From Cellulomonas sp. (GTDB taxonomy: Bacteria; Actinomycetota; Actinomycetes; Actinomycetales; Cellulomonadaceae): a stretch of DNA of 32,000 nucleotides. Below the pieces are notes generated by a model that saw only the letters and a program-made list of their open reading frames with translations, was not told where the DNA came from and searched no databases. The number at the start of each line of letters is the position of its first letter. Positions within the stretch are counted from its first letter, which is position 1. The stretch covers positions 1 to 32,000 of the forward strand of contig JAPSIJ010000002.1 of NCBI GenBank assembly GCA_031178805.1, read 5' to 3'. The position numbers and the translations under genes were made by a program. This document shows, piece by piece, positions 1-9,721 of the stretch.

Positions 1-1266
1 CCGGTGACGCACCGGCTGGCGCACCTGGAGCGGTGGCTGGACTACGCCGTGGACCTCGGCCTGAACGGGCTCGCGCTGGGCCCGGTGTTCGCGTCGAGCA
101 CGCACGGCTACGACACGACCGACCACCTCGCCGTGGACCCGCGGCTCGGCGACCGCGCCGACCTCGACCACCTGCTCGCCGCCGCGCACGACCGCGGCGT
201 GCGCGTGCTCCTCGACGGGGTGTTCAACCACGTCGGCGACCAGCACCCGCTGTTCCGGGCGGCGCTCGCCGGCGGACCGGACGCCCCGGAGGCCGAGCTG
301 TTCCGGATCCGGTGGACCGATGACGGCCCGGAGTGGGACTGCTTCGAGGGCCACCGGTCCCTGGTGACGCTGAACCACGACTCCCCCCGCGTGGTGGACC
401 TGGTCGCAGACGTGATGACCCACTGGCTGGACGCCGGCGCGGACGGCTGGCGGCTGGACGCGGCGTACGCGGTGCCCACGGCCTTCTGGGCGCAGGTCAC
501 CGCGCGGGTCCGGGAGCGGCACCCCGACGCCTACCTGATGGGCGAGGTGATCCACGGCGACTACCCCGCGTTCGTGACCGCGGCCGGCGTGGACGCCGTG
601 ACCCAGTACGAGCTGTGGAAGGCCACCTGGAGCGCGATCCGCGACCGCAACTTCCACGAGCTGGTGTGGACCCTCGGCCGGCACGACGCGTTCCTGGACG
701 CGTTCGTGCCGTACACGTTCGTCGGGAACCACGACGTGACCCGGATCGCGGACCAGGTGGGCGACCCGGCCCTCGCCGGCCACGCCCTCGCCGTGCTGGC
801 CACCGTGGGCGGGACGCCGGCGGTGTACTACGGCGACGAGCGGGCGTACCGGGGCGTCAAGGAGGACCGCGCGGGCGGTGACGACGCGGTCCGGCCGCCC
901 TTCCCGGCGTCCCCCGACGACCTCCCCGGCCCGGAGGCCGCCCCGGAGGGCTGGGCGGCGTACCACCGGCACCAGGCGCTGCTCGGGCTGCGCCGCCGGC
1001 ACCCGTGGCTGCACACCGCCCGCACCCGGGTGGCGGAGGTGACGAACACGCGGCTGGCCTACGAGGCGCGGCCGGCCGACGACGCCCCCGGCCCGCGGCT
1101 GCTCGTCGCGCTGACCCTGGACGACGCCCCGTGGGCGCTGCCGGTGCCGGCGGGCGACGCGGGACCGGCCCGGACCGCCGCCGCGAGCCACCCCGTCCCC
1201 GGGACGACCGCGCGGGGGCACGTCGTGGACGTGCCCCCGCGGGGCTGGGTCGTGCTGGAGGTCTGA
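1..1266 (+). CDS. GH13 alpha-amylase family glycoside hydrolase, 5' truncated
   Basis: Retaining alpha-glucan hydrolase or transglycosylase of the GH13 clan, acting on alpha-1,4/1,6-glucosidic bonds. Numbered from the GTG at 4, the conserved regions are all present: DGVFNHVG at 71-78 (region I), GWRLDAA at 148-154 with nucleophile Asp152 (region II), GEV with acid/base Glu181 (region III), and GNHD at 241-244 with the transition-state Asp (region IV). The last ~60 residues look like the C-terminal beta domain. The reading frame is open to base 1 and the first beta/alpha unit of the barrel is missing, so the true start is upstream and the GTG at 4 is probably internal. No signal peptide can be judged. 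Substrate specificity (amylase, alpha-glucosidase or maltogenic type) cannot be settled from these motifs. It converges on topA with one base between the stop codons. Confidence 0.9.
   Translation, partial: PVTHRLAHLERWLDYAVDLGLNGLALGPVFASSTHGYDTTDHLAVDPRLGDRADLDHLLAAAHDRGVRVLLDGVFNHVGDQHPLFRAALAGGPDAPEAELFRIRWTDDGPEWDCFEGHRSLVTLNHDSPRVVDLVADVMTHWLDAGADGWRLDAAYAVPTAFWAQVTARVRERHPDAYLMGEVIHGDYPAFVTAAGVDAVTQYELWKATWSAIRDRNFHELVWTLGRHDAFLDAFVPYTFVGNHDVTRIADQVGDPALAGHALAVLATVGGTPAVYYGDERAYRGVKEDRAGGDDAVRPPFPASPDDLPGPEAAPEGWAAYHRHQALLGLRRRHPWLHTARTRVAEVTNTRLAYEARPADDAPGPRLLVALTLDDAPWALPVPAGDAGPARTAAASHPVPGTTARGHVVDVPPRGWVVLEV
1211..1241. terminator. Perfect 14-bp hairpin inside the GH13 3' end; probable topA terminator
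   Basis: Bases 1211-1224 pair perfectly with 1228-1241 around a 3-base loop. The hairpin begins 26 bases after the topA stop on the minus strand and ends 25 bases before the end of the GH13 gene, so it could end topA transcripts while being translated on the other strand. No U-tract follows on either side. The structure is seen; the role is inferred. Confidence 0.55.
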
Positions 1267-1267
1267 C

Positions 1268-4054
<2,787 letters not shown>

Positions 4055-4207
4055 ACGCTCCTGCTTCCTCGATCTGCCGGGACCTGCGGGTTCCGTCCCG
4101 GCCGGTTGCGCCTGCGCCGACCGCCTCCGGGACGCCGGGACCCTCGGGTCCGACGGCCGCGCACGGCCGACGCGGGGACAGCATGCCACCGCCTGTGCGG
4201 GGTGACT

Positions 4208-5209
4208 CTACGACGTCGGTCCCCCTGGGGTGCCCCCGGAGGTGGCGGACCGGCGCAGCACGAGCAGCGTGCCGAACACCGCCGCGGCGGTCGCCACGAT
4301 GCCCAGCGCCCCGCCACCGTACGACGTCAGCAGCGCGGCGGTGCTGCCGACCGGGTCGTCGGACAGCCAGGTGCGGCGGAGCGCGACCAGCGCGGCACCA
4401 CCGGTGAACGCCGCCACCGCCGCCAGCAGCACGACCGCCACCCGGGTGCCGGCGCGGTCGCCGCCCCGGACGACGCGGACCGCGGCGGTCGGCGGGTGCC
4501 GGTCCACGGACGTCTCGACGCCGAGCGCCAGCACGGCGCAGCCGAGGGCGCCCCACACCAGCACGACCAGCAGGCCGGCCAGCACGTCCGACGGCCGGTG
4601 CCACTGGCCGACCAGCGTGCTGACGCCCGTCGCCCCGGCGTACGCCCCGCCCAGCACCGCCACCCACGGCCGCGCCCGCGGCGGGACCACCAGCAGCACC
4701 GCCGCGGCGACGGACGCCGCCGCCGTGGTGTGCCCGCTGGGCAGGGTGTTGAACTCCGGGCCGTGCCCGTGGTCCGGGCGGTCGAGCACCATCGTCTTCA
4801 GCACGCGCGTCGTGACGTTCGAGCCCACCAGCAGCCCGCCGGTCACCAGGGCCAGGCCCCAGCGCCGCCGCGCCACGGCGATCACCGCGCACGTCACGAT
4901 GGCGGCGGCGATGAAGCCGACCGAGACCACGTCCAGCACCGGCTCGGCGACGTCCCACAGCCGGTTCTGGCCGATGTGCGCGCCGTCCAGCGACGCCTGG
5001 TCCACCGCCTGGCCCTGCTCCGTGCCGACGAACACCCGCCACGTCACCCACGTGGCGACGGCGCCGACCAGCGCCACGGCGAGCGCCGCGGCGACCCGGC
5101 GGGCCGTCGCGGCGGGCGTGCGCCACCGGCGCGGGGCCGGGGCGGGCGCGCCACCGGCCGGCTCGGGGCTCCGCCAGGCGGTCGGCGGGGCGGCGGTCGG
5201 GCGGGACAT
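4208..5209 (-). CDS. PAP2-family membrane phosphatase
   Basis: Integral membrane phosphatase of the type 2 phosphatidic acid phosphatase superfamily. The substrate is probably a lipid phosphate or pyrophosphate, but it cannot be assigned from sequence. The 333-residue protein has a Pro/Ala-rich N-terminus, a first membrane helix at about 38-60, and several further helices. The three family motifs are readable: Lys138 with Arg144-Pro145 (C1), PSGH at 157-160 (C2), and QWHRPSD with His204 and Asp208 (C3). C1 is slightly short compared with KX6RP. A TACCGT hexamer lies seven bases before the ATG at 5209 and there is no convincing Shine-Dalgarno, which suggests a leaderless mRNA. The frame extends upstream to 5776, but that part overlaps the STAS-like gene and lacks domain character. 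Same strand as topA, with 153 bases between. Confidence 0.85.
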   Translation of the reverse strand: MSRPTAAPPTAWRSPEPAGGAPAPAPRRWRTPAATARRVAAALAVALVGAVATWVTWRVFVGTEQGQAVDQASLDGAHIGQNRLWDVAEPVLDVVSVGFIAAAIVTCAVIAVARRRWGLALVTGGLLVGSNVTTRVLKTMVLDRPDHGHGPEFNTLPSGHTTAAASVAAAVLLVVPPRARPWVAVLGGAYAGATGVSTLVGQWHRPSDVLAGLLVVLVWGALGCAVLALGVETSVDRHPPTAAVRVVRGGDRAGTRVAVVLLAAVAAFTGGAALVALRRTWLSDDPVGSTAALLTSYGGGALGIVATAAAVFGTLLVLRRSATSGGTPGGPTS

Positions 5210-5216
5210 GGTGCCC

Positions 5217-5222
5217 ACGGTA
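5217..5222 (-). promoter_or_regulatory. -10-like TACCGT, leaderless promoter of the PAP2 gene
   Basis: On the minus strand TACCGT is followed by seven bases and then the ATG at 5209, placing the likely transcription start at the A of the start codon. No -35 match is obvious. Confidence 0.45.
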
Positions 5223-5367
5223 GGCGAGCCGGGCGCGCGGACGCCGGTGCCGCGGTCCGCGCACACGATTCCTCCACCCTCCCGGCGCTGGCCCGGACCG
5301 CGCCGGCGGCCGAGCCGCGACGACGGCGCAGGAGATCTCGTGCGCCCTCGTGGTGTCTCGTGCGCCG

Positions 5368-5694
5368 TCACGGGGTGAGCACCACCGCGTGCGTGCCGGC
5401 GTCCGCGAGCCGGGCGCGGGACTCCGCGTCGGCGTGCAGGCACAGCAGGCACCCGCCCCGCTCCTCCAGCGCCGTGGCGGCACCGTCGACCGCCGCCGCC
5501 ACGGCTCGGCAGCCCACCCGCGCCTCGCTCAGGTCGAGCACGACCAGCGAGGCGCAGCCGGACAGGGCGTCGAGGGCCGCGCGCAGCCGGTCCGCGTCGG
5601 CGCGGCCGAGCGCCCCGGCGGGGCGGAGGGTCGCGGTCAGCCAGGGGCCTGCGGCCTCCGCGGGGGCGAGGGCGGCGGCGTCCAGGACGGTCAT
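5368..5694 (-). CDS. Small STAS-like protein, possible anti-sigma-factor antagonist relative
   Basis: A 108-residue protein with the outline of a STAS domain: an Ala/Leu-rich first half, the core strand LVVLDLSEARV at about 50-60, a helix, then LLCLHA and a final strand AVVLTP. In anti-anti-sigma factors the core strand leads into a D-S/T-S-G phosphorylation loop. Here that position reads GCRAVAAA, so there is no obvious phosphorylatable serine and three cysteines (47, 62, 82) sit in or near the fold. It may be a degenerate STAS module, possibly with a binding role. The ATG at 5694 has a strong AAGGAG six bases upstream, which excludes the longer frame to 5847. It is divergent from the VOC gene. 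No kinase partner or sigma factor is adjacent. Family assignment is moderate, function unknown. Confidence 0.6.
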   Translation of the reverse strand: MTVLDAAALAPAEAAGPWLTATLRPAGALGRADADRLRAALDALSGCASLVVLDLSEARVGCRAVAAAVDGAATALEERGGCLLCLHADAESRARLADAGTHAVVLTP

Positions 5695-5867
5695 GGCGGT
5701 CTCCTTCCGTCGGCTCCCCGGGGCGGGGCGACGTGACCAGGGCACTCCCCCGGCCTGGGCACCGGCTGGGTGCCACCCCCTCGTGCGCTGGAGGTGCGCC
5801 GACCCTTCACGCCACCACCTCCGCGGGTGCACGCTGGGCGCACGCACTCGACGACGAGGGGGTTGCC

Positions 5868-6248
5868 GTGCTCGATCTCAGCAGGGGCTTCAGCGGGTTC
5901 AGCGTGGCCGACGTGCCCGCGGCCCGGGCGTTCTACGCGGACGTGCTCGGCCTGGACGCCGAGGAGCGGGACGGGATGCTGTGGCTGCACCTGTCCGGCG
6001 GCCGCGACGTGCTGGTGTACCCCAAGGGCGACGCCCACACCCCGGCGTCGTACACGGTCCTCAACTTCCCCGTGCCCGACGTGCCGGAGGCGGTGGCGCA
6101 GCTGCGCGGCCGCGGGGTGCGGTTCGAGCGGTACGAGGGCACGCCGGTGCAGACCGACGAGGACGGCGTCTTCCGCGGCGGCGGCCCGCTGATCGCGTGG
6201 TTCACCGACCCGTCGGGCAACGTGCTGTCGGTGCTCGAGGAGGACTGA
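5868..6248 (+). CDS. VOC (glyoxalase/bleomycin-resistance fold) family protein
   Basis: A 126-residue single-chain vicinal-oxygen-chelate protein with two beta-alpha-beta-beta-beta modules. The first runs from GFSGFSVADVPAARAFYADVLGLD to LVYPK (about 7-53). The second runs from TVLNFPVPDVPEAVAQL to WFTDPSGNVLSVLEED (about 63-126). The C-terminal DPSGN turn and the Glu after it are typical; the Glu is usually a metal ligand. Substrate unknown; the family includes lyases, dioxygenases and drug-binding proteins. The GTG at 5868 is preferred: a GAGGGGG lies about five bases before it and the domain begins at once. The in-frame ATG at 5733 would add 45 residues of non-domain sequence. It is followed, 80 bases on, by the two-component operon; whether it shares that regulation is unknown. 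Confidence 0.85.
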   Translation: MLDLSRGFSGFSVADVPAARAFYADVLGLDAEERDGMLWLHLSGGRDVLVYPKGDAHTPASYTVLNFPVPDVPEAVAQLRGRGVRFERYEGTPVQTDEDGVFRGGGPLIAWFTDPSGNVLSVLEED

Positions 6249-6266
6249 GCGGCCGCTCCGGTCGGC

Positions 6267-6321
6267 GCACAGGAAACCCACAGGACCACGTCAGGAGCGG
6301 CTCAGGTCCGTCCGCCAGGCT
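6267..6321 (+). promoter_or_regulatory. Four PhoP-box-like direct repeats and -10-like CAGGCT before the response regulator
   Basis: Four 7-base units ending in CAGG lie at 6267-6273, 6278-6284, 6289-6295 and 6300-6306, each separated by exactly 4 bases (11-bp period). The first two read xCACAGG, the last two xxTCAGG. CAGGCT at 6316-6321 is followed by seven bases and the ATG at 6329. M. tuberculosis PhoP is known to bind 7-bp direct repeats (TCACAGC type) with 4-bp spacers, so this is a likely autoregulatory site. Confidence 0.65.
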
Positions 6322-6328
6322 CAGCCCC

Positions 6329-7063
6329 ATGACCACCTCCACGCTCCAGCGCGACGCCCTCTCCCGAGCGGACGGCCAGCCCGTCCGCGCCCTCGTCGTG
6401 GACGACGAGGCCAACCTCGCCGAGCTGCTGTCCACGGCCCTGCGGTACGAGGGCTGGCAGGTGGAGCACGCGCTGACCGGGCAGGCGGCGATCAAGCAGG
6501 CCAAGGCGATGGACCCCGACGTGATCCTGCTCGACGTCATGCTCCCGGACCTGTCCGGTTTGGACGTCCTGCGCCGGATCCGCGCGACGCACCCGCACGT
6601 GCCCGTGCTGTTCCTGACGGCGAAGGACGCGGTCGAGGACCGGATCGCGGGGCTCACCGCCGGCGGCGACGACTACGTCACCAAGCCGTTCAGTCTGGAG
6701 GAGGTCGTCGCCCGGCTGCGGGCGCTGCTGCGCCGGGCCGGTGCGGTCTCCGAGCGCGAGGAGGCCGTGCTGGTGGTCGGCGACCTGCGGATGGACGAGG
6801 ACTCGCACGAGGTGTCCCGCGGCGGCGTGGACATCCGCCTGACGGCGACGGAGTTCGAGCTGCTGCGCTACTTCATGCGCAACCCGAAGCGCGTGCTGTC
6901 CAAGGCGCAGATCCTGGACCGCGTCTGGCAGTACGACTTCGGCGGCCAGGCCAACATCGTCGAGCTGTACGTGTCCTACCTGCGCCGGAAGATCGACAAG
7001 GGCCGCGCGCCGATGCTGCACACCCTGCGCGGCGTCGGGTACGTGCTCAAGCCCGCGGCGTGA
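6329..7063 (+). CDS. PhoP-like OmpR/PhoB-family response regulator
   Basis: DNA-binding response regulator of 244 residues, partner of the kinase encoded immediately downstream (4-base overlap GTGA). The receiver domain spans about 20-135: acidic pair Asp25-Asp26, phosphoacceptor Asp69 in LLDVMLPD, switch Thr97, and Lys119 in TKPFSLEEVVARLR. The winged-helix effector domain spans about 148-242, ending in LHTLRGVGYVL. The receiver C-terminus and the recognition region (YDFGG, YVSYLRRKID) resemble M. tuberculosis PhoP more closely than other OmpR-family members I recall. The ATG at 6329 follows a CAGGCT hexamer by seven bases without a Shine-Dalgarno, suggesting a leaderless mRNA. The direct repeats just upstream suggest autoregulation. 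The signal and regulon are unknown; the name phoP is not given because Streptomyces phoP is a different regulator. Confidence 0.93.
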   Translation: MTTSTLQRDALSRADGQPVRALVVDDEANLAELLSTALRYEGWQVEHALTGQAAIKQAKAMDPDVILLDVMLPDLSGLDVLRRIRATHPHVPVLFLTAKDAVEDRIAGLTAGGDDYVTKPFSLEEVVARLRALLRRAGAVSEREEAVLVVGDLRMDEDSHEVSRGGVDIRLTATEFELLRYFMRNPKRVLSKAQILDRVWQYDFGGQANIVELYVSYLRRKIDKGRAPMLHTLRGVGYVLKPAA

Positions 7064-8631
7064 CCGCCTCCGCCCCGGCCCGGCGCCGGCGCCCGCGCTG
7101 GACGCTGCGCCGCCGGCTGGTGGCGGTCGTGCTCGCCCTGCTGGCGGCGGTCGCCGCCGTCATGGGCCTGGTGTCGACGCTCGCCCTGCGGCAGTCGCTG
7201 CTCGACCAGATCGACGACCGGCTGACCGCCGCGAGCCAGCGCGCCGCCGCGGCGCCCGGCCGGCTCGACCGCGACGACGGCCCGGCGGTCCCGGCGCCCC
7301 CGACCGGCACGGACGACGCGGCCGAGGACGCGGACCCCCGGCAGGGCCGCGACGACGTCCCGCCCGCGTTCGGCCTGCCCGGCCAGGACGTCGGCACGGT
7401 CAGCGTCTTCGAGCGCGCCGACGGCAGCACGCTGCAGGCGGGGTACCTGGACGACTCGGCCGCTGTGCGCGAGCTCACCGACGCCCAGCTCGACGTGCTG
7501 CTGGGCGTGACCCCGGACGGCACCCCGGGCACCGTGGACCTGCCGGACCTCGGCACGTACCGGGTGATCGCGGTGGTCTCGGACGACGGCGACACCTCCG
7601 TGACCGCGGTCCCGGTCGCCGCTGTCACCGCGACGGTCGACCGCTACGTGGTGGTGGAGCTGGTCGTCGCCGCCGTCGGCCTGCTGGTGGCCGCGGCGCT
7701 CGCGACCGTGCTGGTGCGCCGCGAGCTGCGCCCGCTGGACCGGGTCGCCGCGACCGCGAGCCGGGTGTCCGAGATGCCGCTGTCCCGCGGGGAGGTGGCC
7801 ATCTCCGAGCGCGTGCCCGAGGAGGACACCGACCCCGCGACGGAGGTCGGCAAGGTCGGCGCCGCCCTGAACCGGGTGCTGGGCCACGTGGAGTCCGCGC
7901 TGAGCGCGCGGCACGAGTCGGAGACCCAGGTGCGGCGGTTCGTCGCCGACGCCAGCCACGAGCTGCGCACCCCGCTGGCGTCGATCCGCGGGTACGCCGA
8001 GCTGGTGCAGCGGCTGCCGGGCGACCTGCCCGACGACGCGCTGCGGGCCATGGGCCGCGTCGAGTCCGAGGCCCGCCGGATGACCTCCCTCGTCGAGGAC
8101 ATGCTGCTGCTGGCCCGGCTGGACGCCGGCCGGGACCTGGACGTCGAGGAGGTGGACCTGGGCGCGCTGGCGGTGGACGCCGTCGCCGACGCGCACGTGG
8201 CCGGCCCCGACCACGTCTGGCGGCTGGACCTGCCGGGCGCCGGGGACGAGGACGACGATGGCGACCTGCCGCTGGTGCTCGGCGACGAGCACCGGCTGCG
8301 TCAGGTGCTCGTCAACCTGCTGTCCAACGCCCGCGTGCACACTCCGCCCGGCACCACCGTGGTCGTGTCCGTGCTGCCCGCCGGCGACCGGGTGCTGCTC
8401 CGCGTCCGCGACGACGGCCCCGGCATCCCGGAGCCGCTGCGCTCGCGGCTGTTCGAGCGGTTCGCCCGCGGGGACGCCTCACGGAACCGCGCGGCGGGGT
8501 CCACGGGGCTCGGCCTGGCGATCGTGCACGCCGTGGTCACCGCGCACCACGGCACCATCGAGGTGGACGGCACGCCCGGCAGCACGACCTTCACGGTGCG
8601 GCTGCCGCGCGCCGCGGGCGAGCCGGCCTGA
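7060..8631 (+). CDS. HAMP-containing sensor histidine kinase
   Basis: Membrane sensor kinase of 523 residues that should phosphorylate the preceding regulator. Basic N-terminus, first membrane helix about 20-42, an extracytoplasmic sensor region about 43-195 rich in Asp/Ala/Pro with no recognised ligand domain, second helix about 196-218, and HAMP about 219-285. The dimerisation/phosphoacceptor domain has His300 in DASHELRTPL. The catalytic domain has the N box around Asn423, the G1 box DDGPGIP at 451-457, the F box LFERFARGD, and the G2 box GLGLAI at 483-488. All catalytic motifs are intact. The GTG start overlaps the regulator stop, so translation is coupled. Its C-terminal stop lies inside a palindrome shared with the convergent aldo/keto reductase gene. 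Architecture matches PhoR/PrrB-type actinobacterial kinases. Confidence 0.93.
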   Translation: MTASAPARRRRPRWTLRRRLVAVVLALLAAVAAVMGLVSTLALRQSLLDQIDDRLTAASQRAAAAPGRLDRDDGPAVPAPPTGTDDAAEDADPRQGRDDVPPAFGLPGQDVGTVSVFERADGSTLQAGYLDDSAAVRELTDAQLDVLLGVTPDGTPGTVDLPDLGTYRVIAVVSDDGDTSVTAVPVAAVTATVDRYVVVELVVAAVGLLVAAALATVLVRRELRPLDRVAATASRVSEMPLSRGEVAISERVPEEDTDPATEVGKVGAALNRVLGHVESALSARHESETQVRRFVADASHELRTPLASIRGYAELVQRLPGDLPDDALRAMGRVESEARRMTSLVEDMLLLARLDAGRDLDVEEVDLGALAVDAVADAHVAGPDHVWRLDLPGAGDEDDDGDLPLVLGDEHRLRQVLVNLLSNARVHTPPGTTVVVSVLPAGDRVLLRVRDDGPGIPEPLRSRLFERFARGDASRNRAAGSTGLGLAIVHAVVTAHHGTIEVDGTPGSTTFTVRLPRAAGEPA

Positions 8632-8647
8632 CCCGGCGGTCAGGCCG
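8624..8647. terminator. 10-bp perfect palindrome containing both convergent stop codons
   Basis: Bases 8624-8633 pair with 8638-8647 around a 4-base loop. The TGA of the kinase gene and the TGA of the aldo/keto reductase gene are in opposite arms, so one structure could end both transcripts. No U-tract. Confidence 0.55.
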
Positions 8648-9575
8648 AGGCGGCCGAGAGGGCGCCGATCTCGTCGTCCGCCAGCTCCAGCCGGGCGCCG
8701 GCGAGCAGGTCCGGCAGCTGCTCGACGCGGCTGGCGCTGGCGACGGGCGCCACGACGCCCGGCTGCACCCGCAGCCACGCGAGGGACACCGCGGTCACCG
8801 ACGTGCCGTGCGCCGCCGCGACCTCGTCCAGGGCCGCGAGCACCCGCTCGCCGCGCGCGTCCAGGTACCGGCCGGCGGAGCCGGCGCGCGGGCTGTCCAC
8901 CGCCGGGCCGCCCGGCCGGTACTTGCCGGTGAGGAAGCCGCTCGCCAGCGACGAGTACGGCATGACGCCCAGGCCCTCGCGGACGGCGAGCTCCTGCAGC
9001 GGGCCCTCGTAGTCGGTGCGGTGCACCAGGTTGTAGTGCGGCTGCAGCGCGACGAACCGCGCGACGCCGAGCTCGTCGGCGATCCGCAGGGCCTCCGCGA
9101 GCCGCTCCGCGGAGAAGTTGGACGCCGCGACGTAGCGGGCCTTGCCCTCCGCGACGACCTCGCCGAGCGCCGCGACCGTCTCCTCCAGCGGGGTGCCGGG
9201 GTCGTCGGCGTGCGCGTAGTAGAGGTCCACGTAGTCGGTCTGCAGCCGCTTGAGCGACTGCTCGATCCCCGCCCGGACCGTGGCGCGCGCCGTGCCGAGG
9301 TACCCCTCCAGCCGGCCCACCTTCGTGGCGAGCACGACGTCCGACCGGTTCCCGCGGGAGGCCATCCACCGCCCGAGCACGGCCTCCGACTCCCCGCCCT
9401 CGTGCCCCGGCGCCCAGCGGGAGTACACGTCCGCGGTGTCGACGAAGCTGCCGCCCTCCGCGACGAACGCGTCCAGGACGGCGGCGGACGCGTCCTCGTC
9501 CGCCGTCCAGCCGAACACGTTGCCGCCCAGGTTCAGGGGCAGCACGTCCAGGTCGGTGGTGCCGATGCGTGCCAT
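8640..9575 (-). CDS. Aldo/keto reductase
   Basis: NADPH-dependent oxidoreductase of the aldo/keto reductase superfamily, 311 residues, cytosolic TIM barrel. The catalytic tetrad is readable: Asp46 (FVDTADVY), Tyr51, Lys85 (LATKVG) and His122 (YYAHADDP). The N-terminal MARIGTTDLDVLPLNLGGNVFGW and the later SNFSAERL and LQPHYNLV segments are typical of the bacterial YajO/Tas-like or AKR11/12 type. The physiological substrate cannot be read. The ATG at 9575 has GAGGAGG three bases upstream. Convergent with the histidine kinase. No metabolic partner is adjacent, so it is probably a monocistronic housekeeping or detoxification enzyme. Confidence 0.92.
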   Translation of the reverse strand: MARIGTTDLDVLPLNLGGNVFGWTADEDASAAVLDAFVAEGGSFVDTADVYSRWAPGHEGGESEAVLGRWMASRGNRSDVVLATKVGRLEGYLGTARATVRAGIEQSLKRLQTDYVDLYYAHADDPGTPLEETVAALGEVVAEGKARYVAASNFSAERLAEALRIADELGVARFVALQPHYNLVHRTDYEGPLQELAVREGLGVMPYSSLASGFLTGKYRPGGPAVDSPRAGSAGRYLDARGERVLAALDEVAAAHGTSVTAVSLAWLRVQPGVVAPVASASRVEQLPDLLAGARLELADDEIGALSAASA

Positions 9576-9656
9576 GGTCCTCCTCGGTCGGGCGGCGCCG
9601 GTCAGAGCCGGGCGCCGCGGGTCGCTCCGACCGTCCTATCCCGGACGCGACCGCGA

Positions 9657-9705
9657 CGCCCGCCGGCGCGGTGTCGGGTGCGTCTCACCGCCGGCGCGGC
9701 GGGCG
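9657..9705 (-). terminator. Imperfect long hairpin downstream of the low-complexity membrane protein gene
   Basis: A 9-bp outer stem (9657-9665 with 9697-9705) and a 5-bp inner stem (9669-9673 with 9686-9690) lie 16 bases beyond the stop at 9722, on the path to the aldo/keto reductase gene. GC-only, no U-tract. Confidence 0.4.
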
Positions 9706-9721
9706 CCCGGCTGCGGCGGCG

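Noticed and set aside
4..6. GTG at position 4 as the true start of the GH13 gene
   Set aside because: The frame is open to base 1 and the first barrel strand is missing, so the start lies outside the window.
4055..4189. 45-codon N-terminal extension of topA
   Set aside because: Pro/Arg-rich and absent from the family; the ATG at 4054 directly precedes the Toprim domain and has an AGGAG.
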